From contig NZ_AP018178.1 of the NCBI RefSeq assembly GCF_002368195.1, positions 1,868,238 to 1,932,237 of the forward strand: a DNA stretch of 64,000 bases, given 5' to 3'. Source of the stretch: Calothrix sp. NIES-2100 (lineage in GTDB: Bacteria; Cyanobacteriota; Cyanobacteriia; Cyanobacteriales; Nostocaceae). Below are positions 1 to 7,794 of the stretch, one piece after another. The notes under the pieces are model-generated. The model was not told the DNA's origin, searched no databases, and was given only the letters and a program-made list of their open reading frames with translations. A program made the translations under genes and the position numbers. Position 1 is the first letter of the stretch; each line of letters opens with the position of its first letter.

Positions 1-75
1 CGGTTACGTCAACTCATACCTGACGCTAGCTTTATGGTGGTTTTTGATTGTCAGCGTGAGGAAGTAGTGATTTAG
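1..75 (+). CDS. C-terminal end of an unidentified protein (cut by window edge)
   Basis: An open frame enters from the left edge and stops with TAG at 73-75, giving 24 residues that end in FDCQREEVVI. Nothing in this short tail identifies a family. It could equally be a chance frame, but there is no stop between base 1 and the TAG. Confidence 0.4.
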   Translation, partial: RLRQLIPDASFMVVFDCQREEVVI

Positions 76-82
76 AGGAATT

Positions 83-116
83 GCGATCGCACTTGGGAAA
101 TTGAAGGGGCGATCGC
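83..116. repeat. HIP1-ended 33-bp interspersed repeat, copy 1
   Basis: GCGATCGC, then ACTTGGGAAATTGAAGG, then GGCGATCGC. The same unit recurs at 939-971, 1557-1590 and 2203-2232, so this is a local repeat family bounded by the cyanobacterial HIP1 octamer. Confidence 0.75.
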
Positions 117-265
117 AACATAAGTAGAAGGTGTGTTAAAGCTACCTGTCTTGAGCAAGAAGCATTGATTTTCCTCATACTTTTTCCTAACTAGCATTAT
201 TTATATATAAAATATAATCAGCTATCTGGTAGTAGAAACCCGTCTATTTAATCTAATTAAATCCT

Positions 266-526
266 ATGCAAAAAATAACTTTAAACTCTCATGTTGGACA
301 AGATGGAATATTACATTTAGATATTCCGGTAGATGTTACTAATGCCGATTTAACTATTACTGTTATACTACAACCTATTACTGATTCTCAGCCAGAAAAT
401 CAACCTAAAGGAAAAGGTTGGCCTGCTAACTTTTTTGAAGAAACTTCAGGCTCTTTGAAAGATACTCCTTTAGTTATAGATTCCGAAGGTGTGTTTGATG
501 ATTTAGAAGAGTTTAAATTGTTATGA
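266..526 (+). CDS. VapB-type antitoxin (putative)
   Basis: An 86-residue protein directly upstream of a PIN toxin; its stop overlaps the toxin start by four bases (ATGA at 523-526), typical of toxin-antitoxin pairs. The N-terminal half (ITLNSHVGQDGILHLDIPVD) looks like the beta-rich AbrB/VapB-like segment common in cyanobacterial antitoxins, followed by an acidic C-terminal tail (DSEGVFDDLEEF) of the kind that wraps around a toxin. Expected role: neutralise the PIN RNase and autoregulate. Assignment rests mainly on context because the sequence is divergent. An AT-rich leader precedes the start. Confidence 0.7.
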   Translation: MQKITLNSHVGQDGILHLDIPVDVTNADLTITVILQPITDSQPENQPKGKGWPANFFEETSGSLKDTPLVIDSEGVFDDLEEFKLL

Positions 527-927
527 AATATTTACTAGATACAAATGTATGTATTAAATATTTGAATGAAGACTCGATGATTCGCCAGAAACTTGTTGAA
601 AATATTGATTTAGAAGCTATTGCGGTTTGTTCAGTTGTGAAACTAGAGTTGTTTTATGGAGCGATGAGGAGTGATAATCCAGATCAAGTTTGGGCAAAAG
701 TAAAGCGATTTTTAGAAGTATTTATTTCTTTACATTTAGATGATATTTCAGCTTTAAATGCAGGTAAGATTCGCGCTCAATTAGCTAATGCTGGTACACA
801 TATTGGTTATAATGATTTATTAATTGCTTCTATTGCACTGTCTCATGATTTAATTTTAGTGACTCATAATACTAAAGAATTTGTCAGAGTTGAAGGATTA
901 AAAATAGAAGATTGGGAAATTGAATAA
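523..927 (+). CDS. vapC: VapC-type PIN-domain ribonuclease toxin
   Basis: 134 residues, the usual PIN toxin length. It starts with the diagnostic MKYLLDTNVCIKYLN (first catalytic Asp at D6), then an acidic residue in VVKLELFYGA, and ends with IGYNDLLIASIALSHDLILV followed by THNTKEF, the C-terminal PIN signature with its catalytic Asp. Known VapC proteins are Mg-dependent endoribonucleases cleaving tRNA or rRNA. It is translationally coupled to the upstream antitoxin. Part of its 3' region (844-876) recurs as a relic at 2243-2275. Confidence 0.9.
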   Translation: MKYLLDTNVCIKYLNEDSMIRQKLVENIDLEAIAVCSVVKLELFYGAMRSDNPDQVWAKVKRFLEVFISLHLDDISALNAGKIRAQLANAGTHIGYNDLLIASIALSHDLILVTHNTKEFVRVEGLKIEDWEIE

Positions 928-938
928 TATAGTTGAAA

Positions 939-971
939 GCGATCGCATTTGGGAATTGAAGGGGCGAGCGC
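939..971. repeat. HIP1-ended 33-bp repeat, copy 2
   Basis: GCGATCGCATTTGGGAATTG, then AAGGGGCGAGCGC. It lies just after the vapC stop; the preceding ATATAGTTGAAA is shared with copy 3 at 1557-1590, so the repeated unit extends about 12 bp to the left in these two copies. Confidence 0.75.
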
Positions 972-991
972 TCATCAGATAATTATCTTGT

Positions 992-1231
992 CTACTTTAA
1001 CAAGTACTCAATTTCCTCATCACTAAAACCAAACTGCCGAAAAATCCGCAACACATAAGCAGGAGACATTTCTCCTGCACCCATATCTATAGGAACTACT
1101 CTACGTTGTCCATCAACTTCACGAGTATATAAGCAATGATCGCCTTTTCCTTCTCGATAAAATGTGCAGCCTCCTTTTTCTAAAAGCTTAATTAGCTCTT
1201 TTGGTTTTAGGGAAGGTATATTTTTAGGCAT
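992..1231 (-). CDS. hicA: HicA-family toxin (YcfA-like)
   Basis: 79 residues. PSLKPKELIKLLEKGGCTFY, then REGKGDHCLYT, matches the HicA double-stranded-RNA-binding-like fold, with the conserved His in the G-x-H position. RRVVPIDMGAGEMSPAYVLR corresponds to the VPVH...GTLR segment, and the protein ends with an FSDEEIEYLL helix. HicA toxins are mRNA interferases. The start overlaps the end of the upstream HicB-like gene by 8 bases. The antitoxin-first order is the reverse of the classical hicA-hicB order but common in cyanobacteria. Confidence 0.85.
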   Translation of the reverse strand: MPKNIPSLKPKELIKLLEKGGCTFYREGKGDHCLYTREVDGQRRVVPIDMGAGEMSPAYVLRIFRQFGFSDEEIEYLLK

Positions 1232-1490
1232 ATACTTTCCTTAATTCATATATCTCTGAATTTTGTTGTTTGTCCTCTAATAGTAAAAATTCATGTAGTT
1301 CTTCTATAGAAATTGGAGATTTATAGATATTAGTTTCAGTTTCATAAATTACTTCAAAAGACTCAATTGCTTCTTTTAACTTGCTAATGGCATCATCTTG
1401 AGTCTTTCCCTGTCCTACAATTCCATTTTCTAAACACAAAGCAATCCAATAGCCAGCGCTTTGCCTAAGTACTACAGTGTAAAAGTTCAT
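1224..1490 (-). CDS. hicB: HicB-family antitoxin
   Basis: 88 residues with the partial RNase-H-like HicB fold: YTVVLRQSAGYWIALCLENG, then IVGQGKTQDDAISKLKEAIE, matching the family pattern of a strand pair followed by G-x-T-x-x-E/D-A-x-x-x-L-x-E. No DNA-binding helix-turn-helix or ribbon-helix-helix follows, so autoregulation would need another element. It is the first gene of a two-gene minus-strand operon and probably neutralises HicA by direct contact. Confidence 0.85.
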   Translation of the reverse strand: MNFYTVVLRQSAGYWIALCLENGIVGQGKTQDDAISKLKEAIESFEVIYETETNIYKSPISIEELHEFLLLEDKQQNSEIYELRKVYA

Positions 1491-1556
1491 TAGTTTTCAA
1501 AGTACTTTTTGTTATTTACTATTCTAGGCGATCGCAAAATCAGTATATAGTTGAAA

Positions 1557-1590
1557 GCGATCGCACTTGGGAATTGAAGAGTGCGATCGC
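1557..1590. repeat. HIP1-ended 33-bp repeat, copy 3
   Basis: GCGATCGCACTTGGGAATTG, then AAGAGTGCGATCGC: both ends carry perfect HIP1 octamers. It abuts the 3' end of the minus-strand gene at 1598. Confidence 0.75.
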
Positions 1591-1597
1591 TGCTTAA

Positions 1598-1825
1598 TTA
1601 GCAATACAATAATCCGCTTGTTGAAACGCTGCGAGTTAAAATTTTCATCACTTTACCTGGTTCAGAAGCCGCTAAAAGCGGACTCCATTCACTAATCTCC
1701 GCAAAACCCAGTCTATAAAGAGTGTGAACGGTATTTGTGACTGTTTGGCGCGAACCGATGACAAGAACACTAACAGATTCTCTGTCTGAATCTGGTTGCA
1801 TAGAAGGTAGAGTGCTTTTGTTCAT
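1598..1825 (-). CDS. Small conserved cyanobacterial protein of unknown function
   Basis: 75 residues. A hydrophilic N-terminus is followed by VSVLVIGSRQTVTNTVHTLY, then RLGFAEISEWSPLLAA and a hydrophobic end. I recognise this as a short protein family common in Nostocales but know no function for it. The order of elements (VLVIGS strand, helix, GFAE strand) could be one alpha/beta unit. It is divergently transcribed from the XRE regulator at 1936, and two operator-like palindromes lie between them, so it is a plausible target of that regulator. Confidence 0.65.
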   Translation of the reverse strand: MNKSTLPSMQPDSDRESVSVLVIGSRQTVTNTVHTLYRLGFAEISEWSPLLAASEPGKVMKILTRSVSTSGLLYC

Positions 1826-1843
1826 TACAGTTGACCTAAAAGT

Positions 1844-1898
1844 TTATGTTCGTATATCCGAACATAATTAGTTTAGCATCTTGTTCGTAGTTACAAAC
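1844..1898. promoter_or_regulatory. Two operator-like inverted repeats in a divergent promoter region
   Basis: Site 1 (1844-1867) is a perfect 9-bp inverted repeat, TTATGTTCG-N6-CGAACATAA. Site 2 (1883-1898) is GTTCG-TAGTTA-CAAAC, the same half-sites with the same 6-bp spacing and one arm degenerate. They lie 35 bp apart between the divergent starts at 1825 and 1936. The natural candidate binder is the XRE protein encoded at 1936. Confidence 0.6.
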
Positions 1899-1935
1899 AT
1901 TTACTTGCTTATAAGCCTCTGACAAAATCGGAGGT

Positions 1936-2175
1936 ATGGGAAAAGCAGGAAAAGCCCTCAAACGGGTACTAGAAATTTATGGCATTACTCAAAATCGATT
2001 GGCTGTAGTGATGGGAGTCAATCGTTCTAGTGTTTTTGGCTGGGTAAATGAAATTGCAGATCCACCAGGGGATACGGTGGTAAAAATTCGCAAGGCGCTT
2101 CAAGAAATTGAGCCTGCTGCGGCTGAGGAGTTTGTCAGGCTGTTCTGGGAAGATTTTGAAAAGCAAGAATTGTAA
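1936..2175 (+). CDS. XRE-family helix-turn-helix transcriptional regulator
   Basis: 79 residues, essentially one Cro/C1-type HTH domain: LKRVLEIYGITQNRLAVVMG (helices 1-2), then VNRSSVFGWVNEIADPPGDT, a recognition helix carrying the SVFGWVNE pattern, and a C-terminal helix EEFVRLFWEDFE. It resembles stand-alone XRE proteins that control a neighbouring operon or themselves. It faces the small conserved gene at 1598-1825 across two palindromes. Target and signal cannot be read from sequence. Confidence 0.85.
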   Translation: MGKAGKALKRVLEIYGITQNRLAVVMGVNRSSVFGWVNEIADPPGDTVVKIRKALQEIEPAAAEEFVRLFWEDFEKQEL

Positions 2176-2202
2176 TTGAATGGATTATTGCTGAAAATCG
2201 GA

Positions 2203-2232
2203 GCGATCGCATTTGGGAATGAAGAGTGCGAT
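2203..2232. repeat. HIP1-ended 33-bp repeat, copy 4 (degenerate right end)
   Basis: GCGATCGCATTTGGGAATGA, then AGAGTGCGAT: the left HIP1 octamer is intact, the right one has decayed to GCGATT. It runs straight into a relic of a PIN toxin gene. Confidence 0.65.
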
Positions 2233-2242
2233 TCTTATGTAT

Positions 2243-2275
2243 CATGATTTAATGTTAGTCACTCATAATACTAAA
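2243..2275 (+). pseudogene. Relic of a vapC-type PIN gene 3' end
   Basis: 33 bases match the intact vapC at 844-876 at 31 of 33 positions and translate in the corresponding frame as HDLMLVTHNTK against HDLILVTHNTK. No start or upstream PIN core remains. It lies immediately to the right of repeat copy 4, suggesting that a vapC-plus-repeat segment was duplicated and mostly lost. Confidence 0.7.
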
Positions 2276-2302
2276 ACGCACACACTTCACAACTCCATAC
2301 CT

Positions 2303-3475
2303 CTAAGGAAGAAATTGTAATTTATTCATCTCTTGTTGTACGCTAACTGCTATTTGTAATGTCTCATCTAGAATATTTGCATATTCTGTTGCTTTTTGGC
2401 TTACTTTTAAGGCGTTTAGTGCGTTCAAATTTACTTGAAAGTTTTCAGCTTTAAAATTCGGATGTTCTCTTAATATTCTTTCAGTTTTTAAAGCACGAAT
2501 TAAGTCTGAACGAGTAATAGATAGAGCTTCAATAACTTGTTCTCTGTTATTTAAATTAACTTCATTCCCAACCGCTCTCAACTTATCTATCACTTTTATA
2601 TCTTCAATTAATTTATTGTATTGTTTTATTTCCTGAAGTATCAATTTGATTAGTTTATATTTTCTTTTTCTTTTATTAAATATTATTGGCATATATATAT
2701 AGTCCAGTAGTATATCGGGTATATACATTATTAACATCGTTAAAAAGAATGGAATAACAAACATTACAAAAGGATTAAAGAATACAACCAGCTTTACAGC
2801 ATCTGTAATAGTGAGATTTCGTTTAACAAAATATATTATAAATGCAATAACACATACAAGTTCAGCAATGATGCCTAATACAATAGATTCTTTTTGACTT
2901 AATTGTCTTTGAATGAATTTATTAAACTCTTTCCATTCCCTTATTCGTGAAATACCAACTCCTAAAAGTGAACTCCACTGAACATAAAACGCTAGTGCAG
3001 TACCGAATTCCTCCTTTAAATTAATATGAGAAAAATTAATCTTGCTGATATTTACTGTATATAAATAAACGTAATAAAGGAAAAAAATACCAGCTATTAC
3101 AGAAAACAACGGGTGAAACATAGAGTATATTCTATTATACGTTGTATTTCCATAACTATTTTTCCTCATGTAGTAACGAAAATCTTTAAATGTTTGATCT
3201 ATATTTATACCTGTCAACTTAACAATTTCAGCTTTGGTAATTTCTAAATCATTTAATTGTCTTTGATTATTAACTACAGAATCATTCGATATTCCTTGAT
3301 ATAATGAATAATTATGAATAGGTGAGATGGATTGATTATTTATTTGAGGTGGTTGACGAGAGAAAAATGTTTTTTCATTTTTATGATGTTTTCTCTTATA
3401 CTCTTTATATGCGATAAAAGCTGAAATCACACCTGTTATCGTTGAGACAATTGCTAATATAAGTTCTAACGACAT
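2303..3475 (-). CDS. Hypothetical multi-spanning membrane protein
   Basis: Not recognised. From the preferred start at 3475 (MSLELILAIVSTITG) the protein has 390 residues; an upstream in-frame ATG at 3526 would add 17. It has an N-terminal membrane helix, then a polar stretch of about 90 residues, a pair of hydrophobic segments (SVIAGIFFLYYVYLYTV; a weaker one near SSLLGVGI), two further strong helices (LGIIAELVCVIAFIIYFV; FVMFVIPFFLTMLIMYIP), and a 130-residue cytosolic-looking helical tail ending QEMNKLQFLP. The gene is very AT-rich compared with its neighbours and sits in a toxin-antitoxin-rich stretch, suggesting horizontal acquisition. No catalytic motif is visible. Confidence 0.6.
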   Translation of the reverse strand: MSLELILAIVSTITGVISAFIAYKEYKRKHHKNEKTFFSRQPPQINNQSISPIHNYSLYQGISNDSVVNNQRQLNDLEITKAEIVKLTGINIDQTFKDFRYYMRKNSYGNTTYNRIYSMFHPLFSVIAGIFFLYYVYLYTVNISKINFSHINLKEEFGTALAFYVQWSSLLGVGISRIREWKEFNKFIQRQLSQKESIVLGIIAELVCVIAFIIYFVKRNLTITDAVKLVVFFNPFVMFVIPFFLTMLIMYIPDILLDYIYMPIIFNKRKRKYKLIKLILQEIKQYNKLIEDIKVIDKLRAVGNEVNLNNREQVIEALSITRSDLIRALKTERILREHPNFKAENFQVNLNALNALKVSQKATEYANILDETLQIAVSVQQEMNKLQFLP

Positions 3476-3615
3476 GATTATTGTTAAATATGAAATATTG
3501 AAAATATGCTGTATTGAATTTAACACAGCTTTTCAAGCATTGCCAATTGACAATATTCCCTACTTGTAAATTAATAACTAAGGTTGGGACGGTCTACTAC
3601 TTCTCTTAAGATACA

Positions 3616-3646
3616 AGGTTGGGTTGAACGTAGTCACACCCAACCT
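3616..3646. repeat. Short palindromic repeat (REP-like hairpin)
   Basis: AGGTTGGGT (3616-3624), a 13-nt loop TGAACGTAGTCAC, then ACCCAACCT (3638-3646): a perfect 9-bp stem. I recall the GGTTGGGTTGAACG hairpin as a common intergenic repeat in Nostocales. It is 3' of the XisI gene and could also act as a transcript end. Confidence 0.6.
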
Positions 3647-3695
3647 ACACAGCTTAAGGTTTTTGACTTTGATAAATTATATTTTTTTTGGTTGA

Positions 3696-4040
3696 TTAGG
3701 CGATCGCAAACTCAGTCAATTTACGAGTTTCTGGAGAGTGAAAAGCTAAAACAATATCTTCTTTCGGTACACCTTCCCTTAATAACTCAGTAGCGATTCC
3801 TTCTTCTGTCCAATCTTCTTCAATGTAAATCTTCTCATTTTTAATGCGAACATAAACAGTAATTGCAGTAATTTTTTTCTCGTCATGCCAACCAACTTGA
3901 AACCAAATATATTGATCTCTTTGTTCATCCAAAGCTAAGACACTATCAACTCCAGAAGGATTAGGAGTTTGTGATGCTAATTGTTCATATTCTGTGAGAA
4001 TTTTTTTGATTAAATTCCGATAATTTGCTAGTTTATCCAT
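3696..4040 (-). CDS. xisI: XisI-family protein (fdxN element excision controlling factor family)
   Basis: 114 residues matching the XisI family: MDKLANYRNLIKKILTEYEQ at the start, then a beta-rich core with YIWFQVGWHDEKKI and IYIEEDWTEEGIATELL, and the terminal VPKEDIVLAFHSPETRKLTE. In Anabaena PCC 7120 XisH and XisI are needed with XisF recombinase for excision of the fdxN element. Here no recombinase or fdxN is nearby, and such pairs are multicopy in Nostocales genomes. It overlaps the end of xisH by 13 bases, so the two are co-translated. Confidence 0.9.
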   Translation of the reverse strand: MDKLANYRNLIKKILTEYEQLASQTPNPSGVDSVLALDEQRDQYIWFQVGWHDEKKITAITVYVRIKNEKIYIEEDWTEEGIATELLREGVPKEDIVLAFHSPETRKLTEFAIA

Positions 4041-4444
4041 TTAACAATCTCCTCTGTTTTCAAATCAACAATTATTAGAAGTAAATTAGTCTCTTCAATT
4101 ACTAATAAAATTGCTTTTTGCTGAAAAAATGATTGATAAATAGCCCTACTAATCCCTAAATAAATTTTAGTTTCGGGCAAAACAGCTTTTAATAAAGTAC
4201 GATAAATAATATATTGACCTAAAGCTGTTTCAAATTCACGTATCGGTGAACGACTAATAAAACTTTTGATTTCTACAATAATTTGTTGTCCATTACGTTC
4301 AACTTCTAAAGTTCTATCAGCAAGTAAATCAGCAAATAACTGAATTTTTTCATATTTAATGGTATAAGGATCAGCCGTAATCGTCCAGCCATCTTTAATT
4401 AAGGCATTTTTTACCGCATCATGGTAGATATCTTTTGCTGGCAT
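4028..4444 (-). CDS. xisH: XisH-family protein (PD-(D/E)XK nuclease-like)
   Basis: 138 residues, full family length. It starts MPAKDIYHDAVKNALIKDGW and carries FADLLADRTLEVERNGQQII followed by VEIKSF, which fits a D...ExK nuclease core (Asp in the AD-L strand, E-x-K in VEIKSF). Then EFETALGQYIIYRTLL and VIEE follow, as in XisH. The fold suggests DNA binding or cleavage, with XisI as partner; whether it acts in excision or as a toxin-like pair cannot be told here. First gene of a two-gene minus-strand operon. Confidence 0.9.
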   Translation of the reverse strand: MPAKDIYHDAVKNALIKDGWTITADPYTIKYEKIQLFADLLADRTLEVERNGQQIIVEIKSFISRSPIREFETALGQYIIYRTLLKAVLPETKIYLGISRAIYQSFFQQKAILLVIEETNLLLIIVDLKTEEIVKWIN

Positions 4445-4465
4445 TGTTACCCTGCAATAACAGAT

Positions 4466-4486
4466 AGGTGGGCATTACACCCACCT
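4466..4486 (-). terminator. Hairpin 3' of acnB
   Basis: AGGTGGG-CATTACA-CCCACCT, a 7-bp stem 8 bases beyond the acnB stop. No U-run follows on the minus strand, so it is a weak intrinsic terminator or an mRNA-stabilising hairpin. Confidence 0.45.
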
Positions 4487-4493
4487 GATAAAA

Positions 4494-7124
4494 CTATACC
4501 AACAAAGCCTGCTGCTCCTTACTAATCACTCGCCCTTCATCCTCAAAACCGGCGATTTGATCGAAGTTCAAATATCGATACAAATTCTCAGCGAAAGGAT
4601 TAATCTTCTTCGCCACAATATCCAAGTATTCTTGCACTGTGGGAATGCGTCCTAACAATGCACAAACTGCGGCTAATTCGGCGGAACCTAAATACACTCT
4701 TGCACCTTTACCCATGCGATTATTAAAGTTGCGGGTAGAAGTGGAAAATACAGTTGTGCCATCAGCAACTCGCGCTTGATTACCCATGCATAAACTGCAT
4801 CCTGGCATTTCTGTCCTCGCACCCGCAGCACCAAAAATGCTATACACACCTTCTTCTTTAAGTTGGTATTCGTCCATGCGGGTTGGGGGTGCTATCCACA
4901 GGCGTGTTTTTACTTCACCTGCGCCTTCCAATACTTTCGCTGTTGCCCGATAATGACCGATATTTGTCATACAAGACCCAACAAATACTTCTTGCACTGG
5001 ATCGTTAGCAACTTCCGATAATAATTTCACATTATCGGGGTCATTGGGAGCGGCAACAATTGGTTCTTTGATTTCGTTCAAATCAATTTCAATTATTTCG
5101 GCATACTCTGCATCTGCATCAGCTTCCAGTAATACGGGATGGGCTAACCATTCTTCCATTTTGGCGACACGACGCATGATCGTACGCTCATCATGATAAC
5201 CTCTGGCTATCATATTCTTTAACAGCGAGATGTTAGAACGCAGATATTCAGCAATTGTTTCTGGACTCAGTTTAATTGTGCAACCTGCACAGGAACGTTC
5301 TGCTGATGCATCTGTTAATTCAAAGGCTTGTTCAACTTTTAAATCGGGTAAGCCTTCGAGTTCTAAAATCCGTCCAGAGAAGATATTTTTCTTGTTCTCT
5401 TTCTCTACTGTTAGCAATCCTTTTTGAATGGCGACGTAGGGTATGGCGTTAACAATATCTCTGAGGGTAATTCCTGGCTGTAATTCTCCTTTGAATCTTA
5501 CCAAAACTGACTCTGGCATATCCAAAGGCATGACACCCAAAGCCGCAGCAAAGGCGACTAACCCGGAACCTGCGGGGAAGGAAATACCTAGGGGAAAGCG
5601 GGTGTGAGAGTCGCCGCCAGTTCCGACGGTGTCGGGTAGTAGCATCCGGTTTAACCATGAGTGGATGATACCATCACCAGGACGTAGGGCAACGCCGCCG
5701 CGTTGGGCGAAAAAGTCTGGTAAGTCGTGATGGGTTTTGATATCCACTGGTTTGGGATAAGCTGCGGTGTGACAGAAACTCTGCATCACTAAATCAGCAC
5801 TGAAACCAAGACAAGCTAGTTCTTTTAACTCGTCGCGGGTCATGGGGCCTGTGGTATCTTGGGAACCAACGGTAGTCATGATGGGTTCGCAAGATGTACC
5901 GGGGCGCACACCGGGTAATCCGCAAGCTTTCCCTACCATTTTCTGGGCGAGGGTGTAGCCTTTACCTGTATCTTCTGGTGCTTGGGGACGGATAAACAGA
6001 GTGCTGGGTGCTAAACCGAGTGCTTGGCGGGTTTTGTCGGTGAGGGTACGCCCAATTAACAGCGGAATGCGTCCACCTGCACGAACTTCATCGAGAATGG
6101 TATCGGGTTTGAGGGTGAAGGTGGTAATAACTTCGCCGGCTTCATTGGTGATTTCGCCTTTGTAGGGATGGATGGTAATCACGTCACCGGTTTCTAACTG
6201 GGTGACATCACACTGAATCGGCAAAGCACCGGCATCTTCAGCTGTATTAAAGAAAATAGGCGCGATCGCACTTCCTAAAATATATCCCCCAGCGCGCTTG
6301 TTGGGAACAAAGGGAATATCATTTCCCATGTGCCACAATACAGAGTTGATCGCAGATTTACGGGAGGAACCTGTACCAACTACATCACCTACGTAGGCGA
6401 CAGGATGCCCTTTTTTCTTTAATTCGGCAATGGTTTTTAAGCTTCCTGGTTGCCGTGACTCTAGCATCACTAAGGCGTGTAAGGGAATATCCGGGCGAGT
6501 GGTAGCACTTTGGGCGGGGGATAAGTCGTCGGTATTCGTTTCACCAGGGACTTTGAAAACTGTAACGGTAATTGTTTCTGGGAGTTGGGGACGAATCGTA
6601 AACCACTCAGCTTCCGCCCAAGAATCAATTACGCGCTTGGCAAAGGGATTAGTTTTAGATAACTCCAAAACATCATGGAAAGCATCATACACCAACAGAA
6701 TTTTGCTGAGGGCGTTGGCGGCATAGGCGGCGATGGGTTCCTTTCCTTGTCCCCCCATCACCAAGGGGGTTTCGGAAGAGTCGGAAACCGAGACGGTGGG
6801 AGTTTGCAGCAATTCAATTAAAGATTGGACATTGTAGCCGCCTACCATTGTCCCTAGTAATTCTACCGCTTGGATACGCGAAATTAAAGGGCTTTTAGTT
6901 TCACCTTTGGCAATAGCAGTCAAAAACCCAGCTTTGACATAAGCCGCCGCATCTACTCCAGGGGGTACGCGATCGCGCAATAAATGCAATAATGTATCTT
7001 CTTCCCCTTTGGGCGGATTCTTCAGTAATTCGCACAAATCTGAAGTTTGCTTTGCATCTAACGGTAAAGGGGGAATTCCTAATTCTGCTCTTTCTACAAC
7101 GTGTTGACGATATGATTCCAACAT
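4494..7124 (-). CDS. acnB: Aconitate hydratase B (bifunctional aconitase / 2-methylisocitrate dehydratase)
   Basis: 876 residues from the ATG at 7124; MLESYRQHVVERAELGIPPL matches the E. coli AcnB N-terminus, and GGAG lies 8 bases upstream. An in-frame TTG at 7136 is less likely. The AcnB order is clear: HEAT-like domain, swivel domain (NTDDLSPAQSATTRPDIPLH), then the catalytic domains. The [4Fe-4S] ligands are in FVGSCMTNIGHYRA and in PGCSLCMGNQARV. It converts citrate to isocitrate in the TCA cycle, feeding isocitrate dehydrogenase and 2-oxoglutarate for nitrogen assimilation. It is monocistronic and divergent from the ferredoxin gene. Confidence 0.97.
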   Translation of the reverse strand: MLESYRQHVVERAELGIPPLPLDAKQTSDLCELLKNPPKGEEDTLLHLLRDRVPPGVDAAAYVKAGFLTAIAKGETKSPLISRIQAVELLGTMVGGYNVQSLIELLQTPTVSVSDSSETPLVMGGQGKEPIAAYAANALSKILLVYDAFHDVLELSKTNPFAKRVIDSWAEAEWFTIRPQLPETITVTVFKVPGETNTDDLSPAQSATTRPDIPLHALVMLESRQPGSLKTIAELKKKGHPVAYVGDVVGTGSSRKSAINSVLWHMGNDIPFVPNKRAGGYILGSAIAPIFFNTAEDAGALPIQCDVTQLETGDVITIHPYKGEITNEAGEVITTFTLKPDTILDEVRAGGRIPLLIGRTLTDKTRQALGLAPSTLFIRPQAPEDTGKGYTLAQKMVGKACGLPGVRPGTSCEPIMTTVGSQDTTGPMTRDELKELACLGFSADLVMQSFCHTAAYPKPVDIKTHHDLPDFFAQRGGVALRPGDGIIHSWLNRMLLPDTVGTGGDSHTRFPLGISFPAGSGLVAFAAALGVMPLDMPESVLVRFKGELQPGITLRDIVNAIPYVAIQKGLLTVEKENKKNIFSGRILELEGLPDLKVEQAFELTDASAERSCAGCTIKLSPETIAEYLRSNISLLKNMIARGYHDERTIMRRVAKMEEWLAHPVLLEADADAEYAEIIEIDLNEIKEPIVAAPNDPDNVKLLSEVANDPVQEVFVGSCMTNIGHYRATAKVLEGAGEVKTRLWIAPPTRMDEYQLKEEGVYSIFGAAGARTEMPGCSLCMGNQARVADGTTVFSTSTRNFNNRMGKGARVYLGSAELAAVCALLGRIPTVQEYLDIVAKKINPFAENLYRYLNFDQIAGFEDEGRVISKEQQALLV

Positions 7125-7411
7125 TTTACGCTCCAAATATTAGCCACAGATGGTTTTAGTGTTTATAATCACTGCCTATATTTCAGGAGAATTCAAGCTT
7201 ACAAGTCTTCATCCACAGTATCAACAGGTAATCAGTCTCCCTACTTGAAGTTTTTTGGTCTGGCCAGGACTTATAATTATCACTGTATAGCGACTTTTGC
7301 CAATAAATCTATTTGAAAATAATTCCTGAATTGACTTTTCTCCACTTGGTTATGTGTCTATTCATCAGATAAAATATTTCCTTTGTTAGTTAAGTTACAC
7401 TCTTTTTGTAT

Positions 7412-7729
7412 ATGCCCAAAACTTACAGCGTTGAGATTCACCACCAAGACAAAATTTATACTTTGCAAGTGCCCGAAAACGCAACTATTTTATCAGTTGC
7501 TCAATCTTCTGGTTTGGACTTGCCGACTTCTTGCGGTGCAGGTGTTTGCACAACTTGCGCTGGTAAACTTAGCGAGGGAACTGTGGATCAAGCTGATGGT
7601 ATGGGCGTTAGTCCAGAATTACAAAAACAAGGCTATGTGTTGCTTTGTGTCGCCAAACCTCTTTCTGATTTAAAACTTGAAACAGAAAAAGAAGATACAC
7701 TTTATCAGTTGCAATTTGGCAGAGACTAA
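7412..7729 (+). CDS. Plant-type [2Fe-2S] ferredoxin
   Basis: 105 residues from ATG 7412 (MPKTYSVEIHH). An in-frame TTG at 7406 would add two residues and is less likely. Ligands C41, C46, C49 and C79 give the classical CX4CX2CX29C spacing within LPTSCGAGVCTTCAGK and GYVLLCVAKP. It is an electron carrier of the PetF type, moving electrons from photosystem I or NAD(P)H to reductases. It is slightly longer than the major PetF (about 99 residues), with a C-terminal tail ending YQLQFGRD, so it is probably one of the accessory plant-type ferredoxins. It stands alone. Confidence 0.93.
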   Translation: MPKTYSVEIHHQDKIYTLQVPENATILSVAQSSGLDLPTSCGAGVCTTCAGKLSEGTVDQADGMGVSPELQKQGYVLLCVAKPLSDLKLETEKEDTLYQLQFGRD

Positions 7730-7794
7730 TTAAAGGATCAAGGATGAAGGCTAAAGAATGAAAAATTGACGGAAATTTCTATCTTATAGCAGTC

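Noticed and set aside
1844..1867. LexA/SOS box
   Set aside because: Half-sites point the wrong way (GTTCG-N6-CGAAC rather than CGAAC-N4-GTTCG), so this is more likely an XRE operator.
3584..3793. Plus-strand 69-codon frame over a hairpin and the xisI end
   Set aside because: Runs through a palindromic repeat and the reverse of a well-supported gene.
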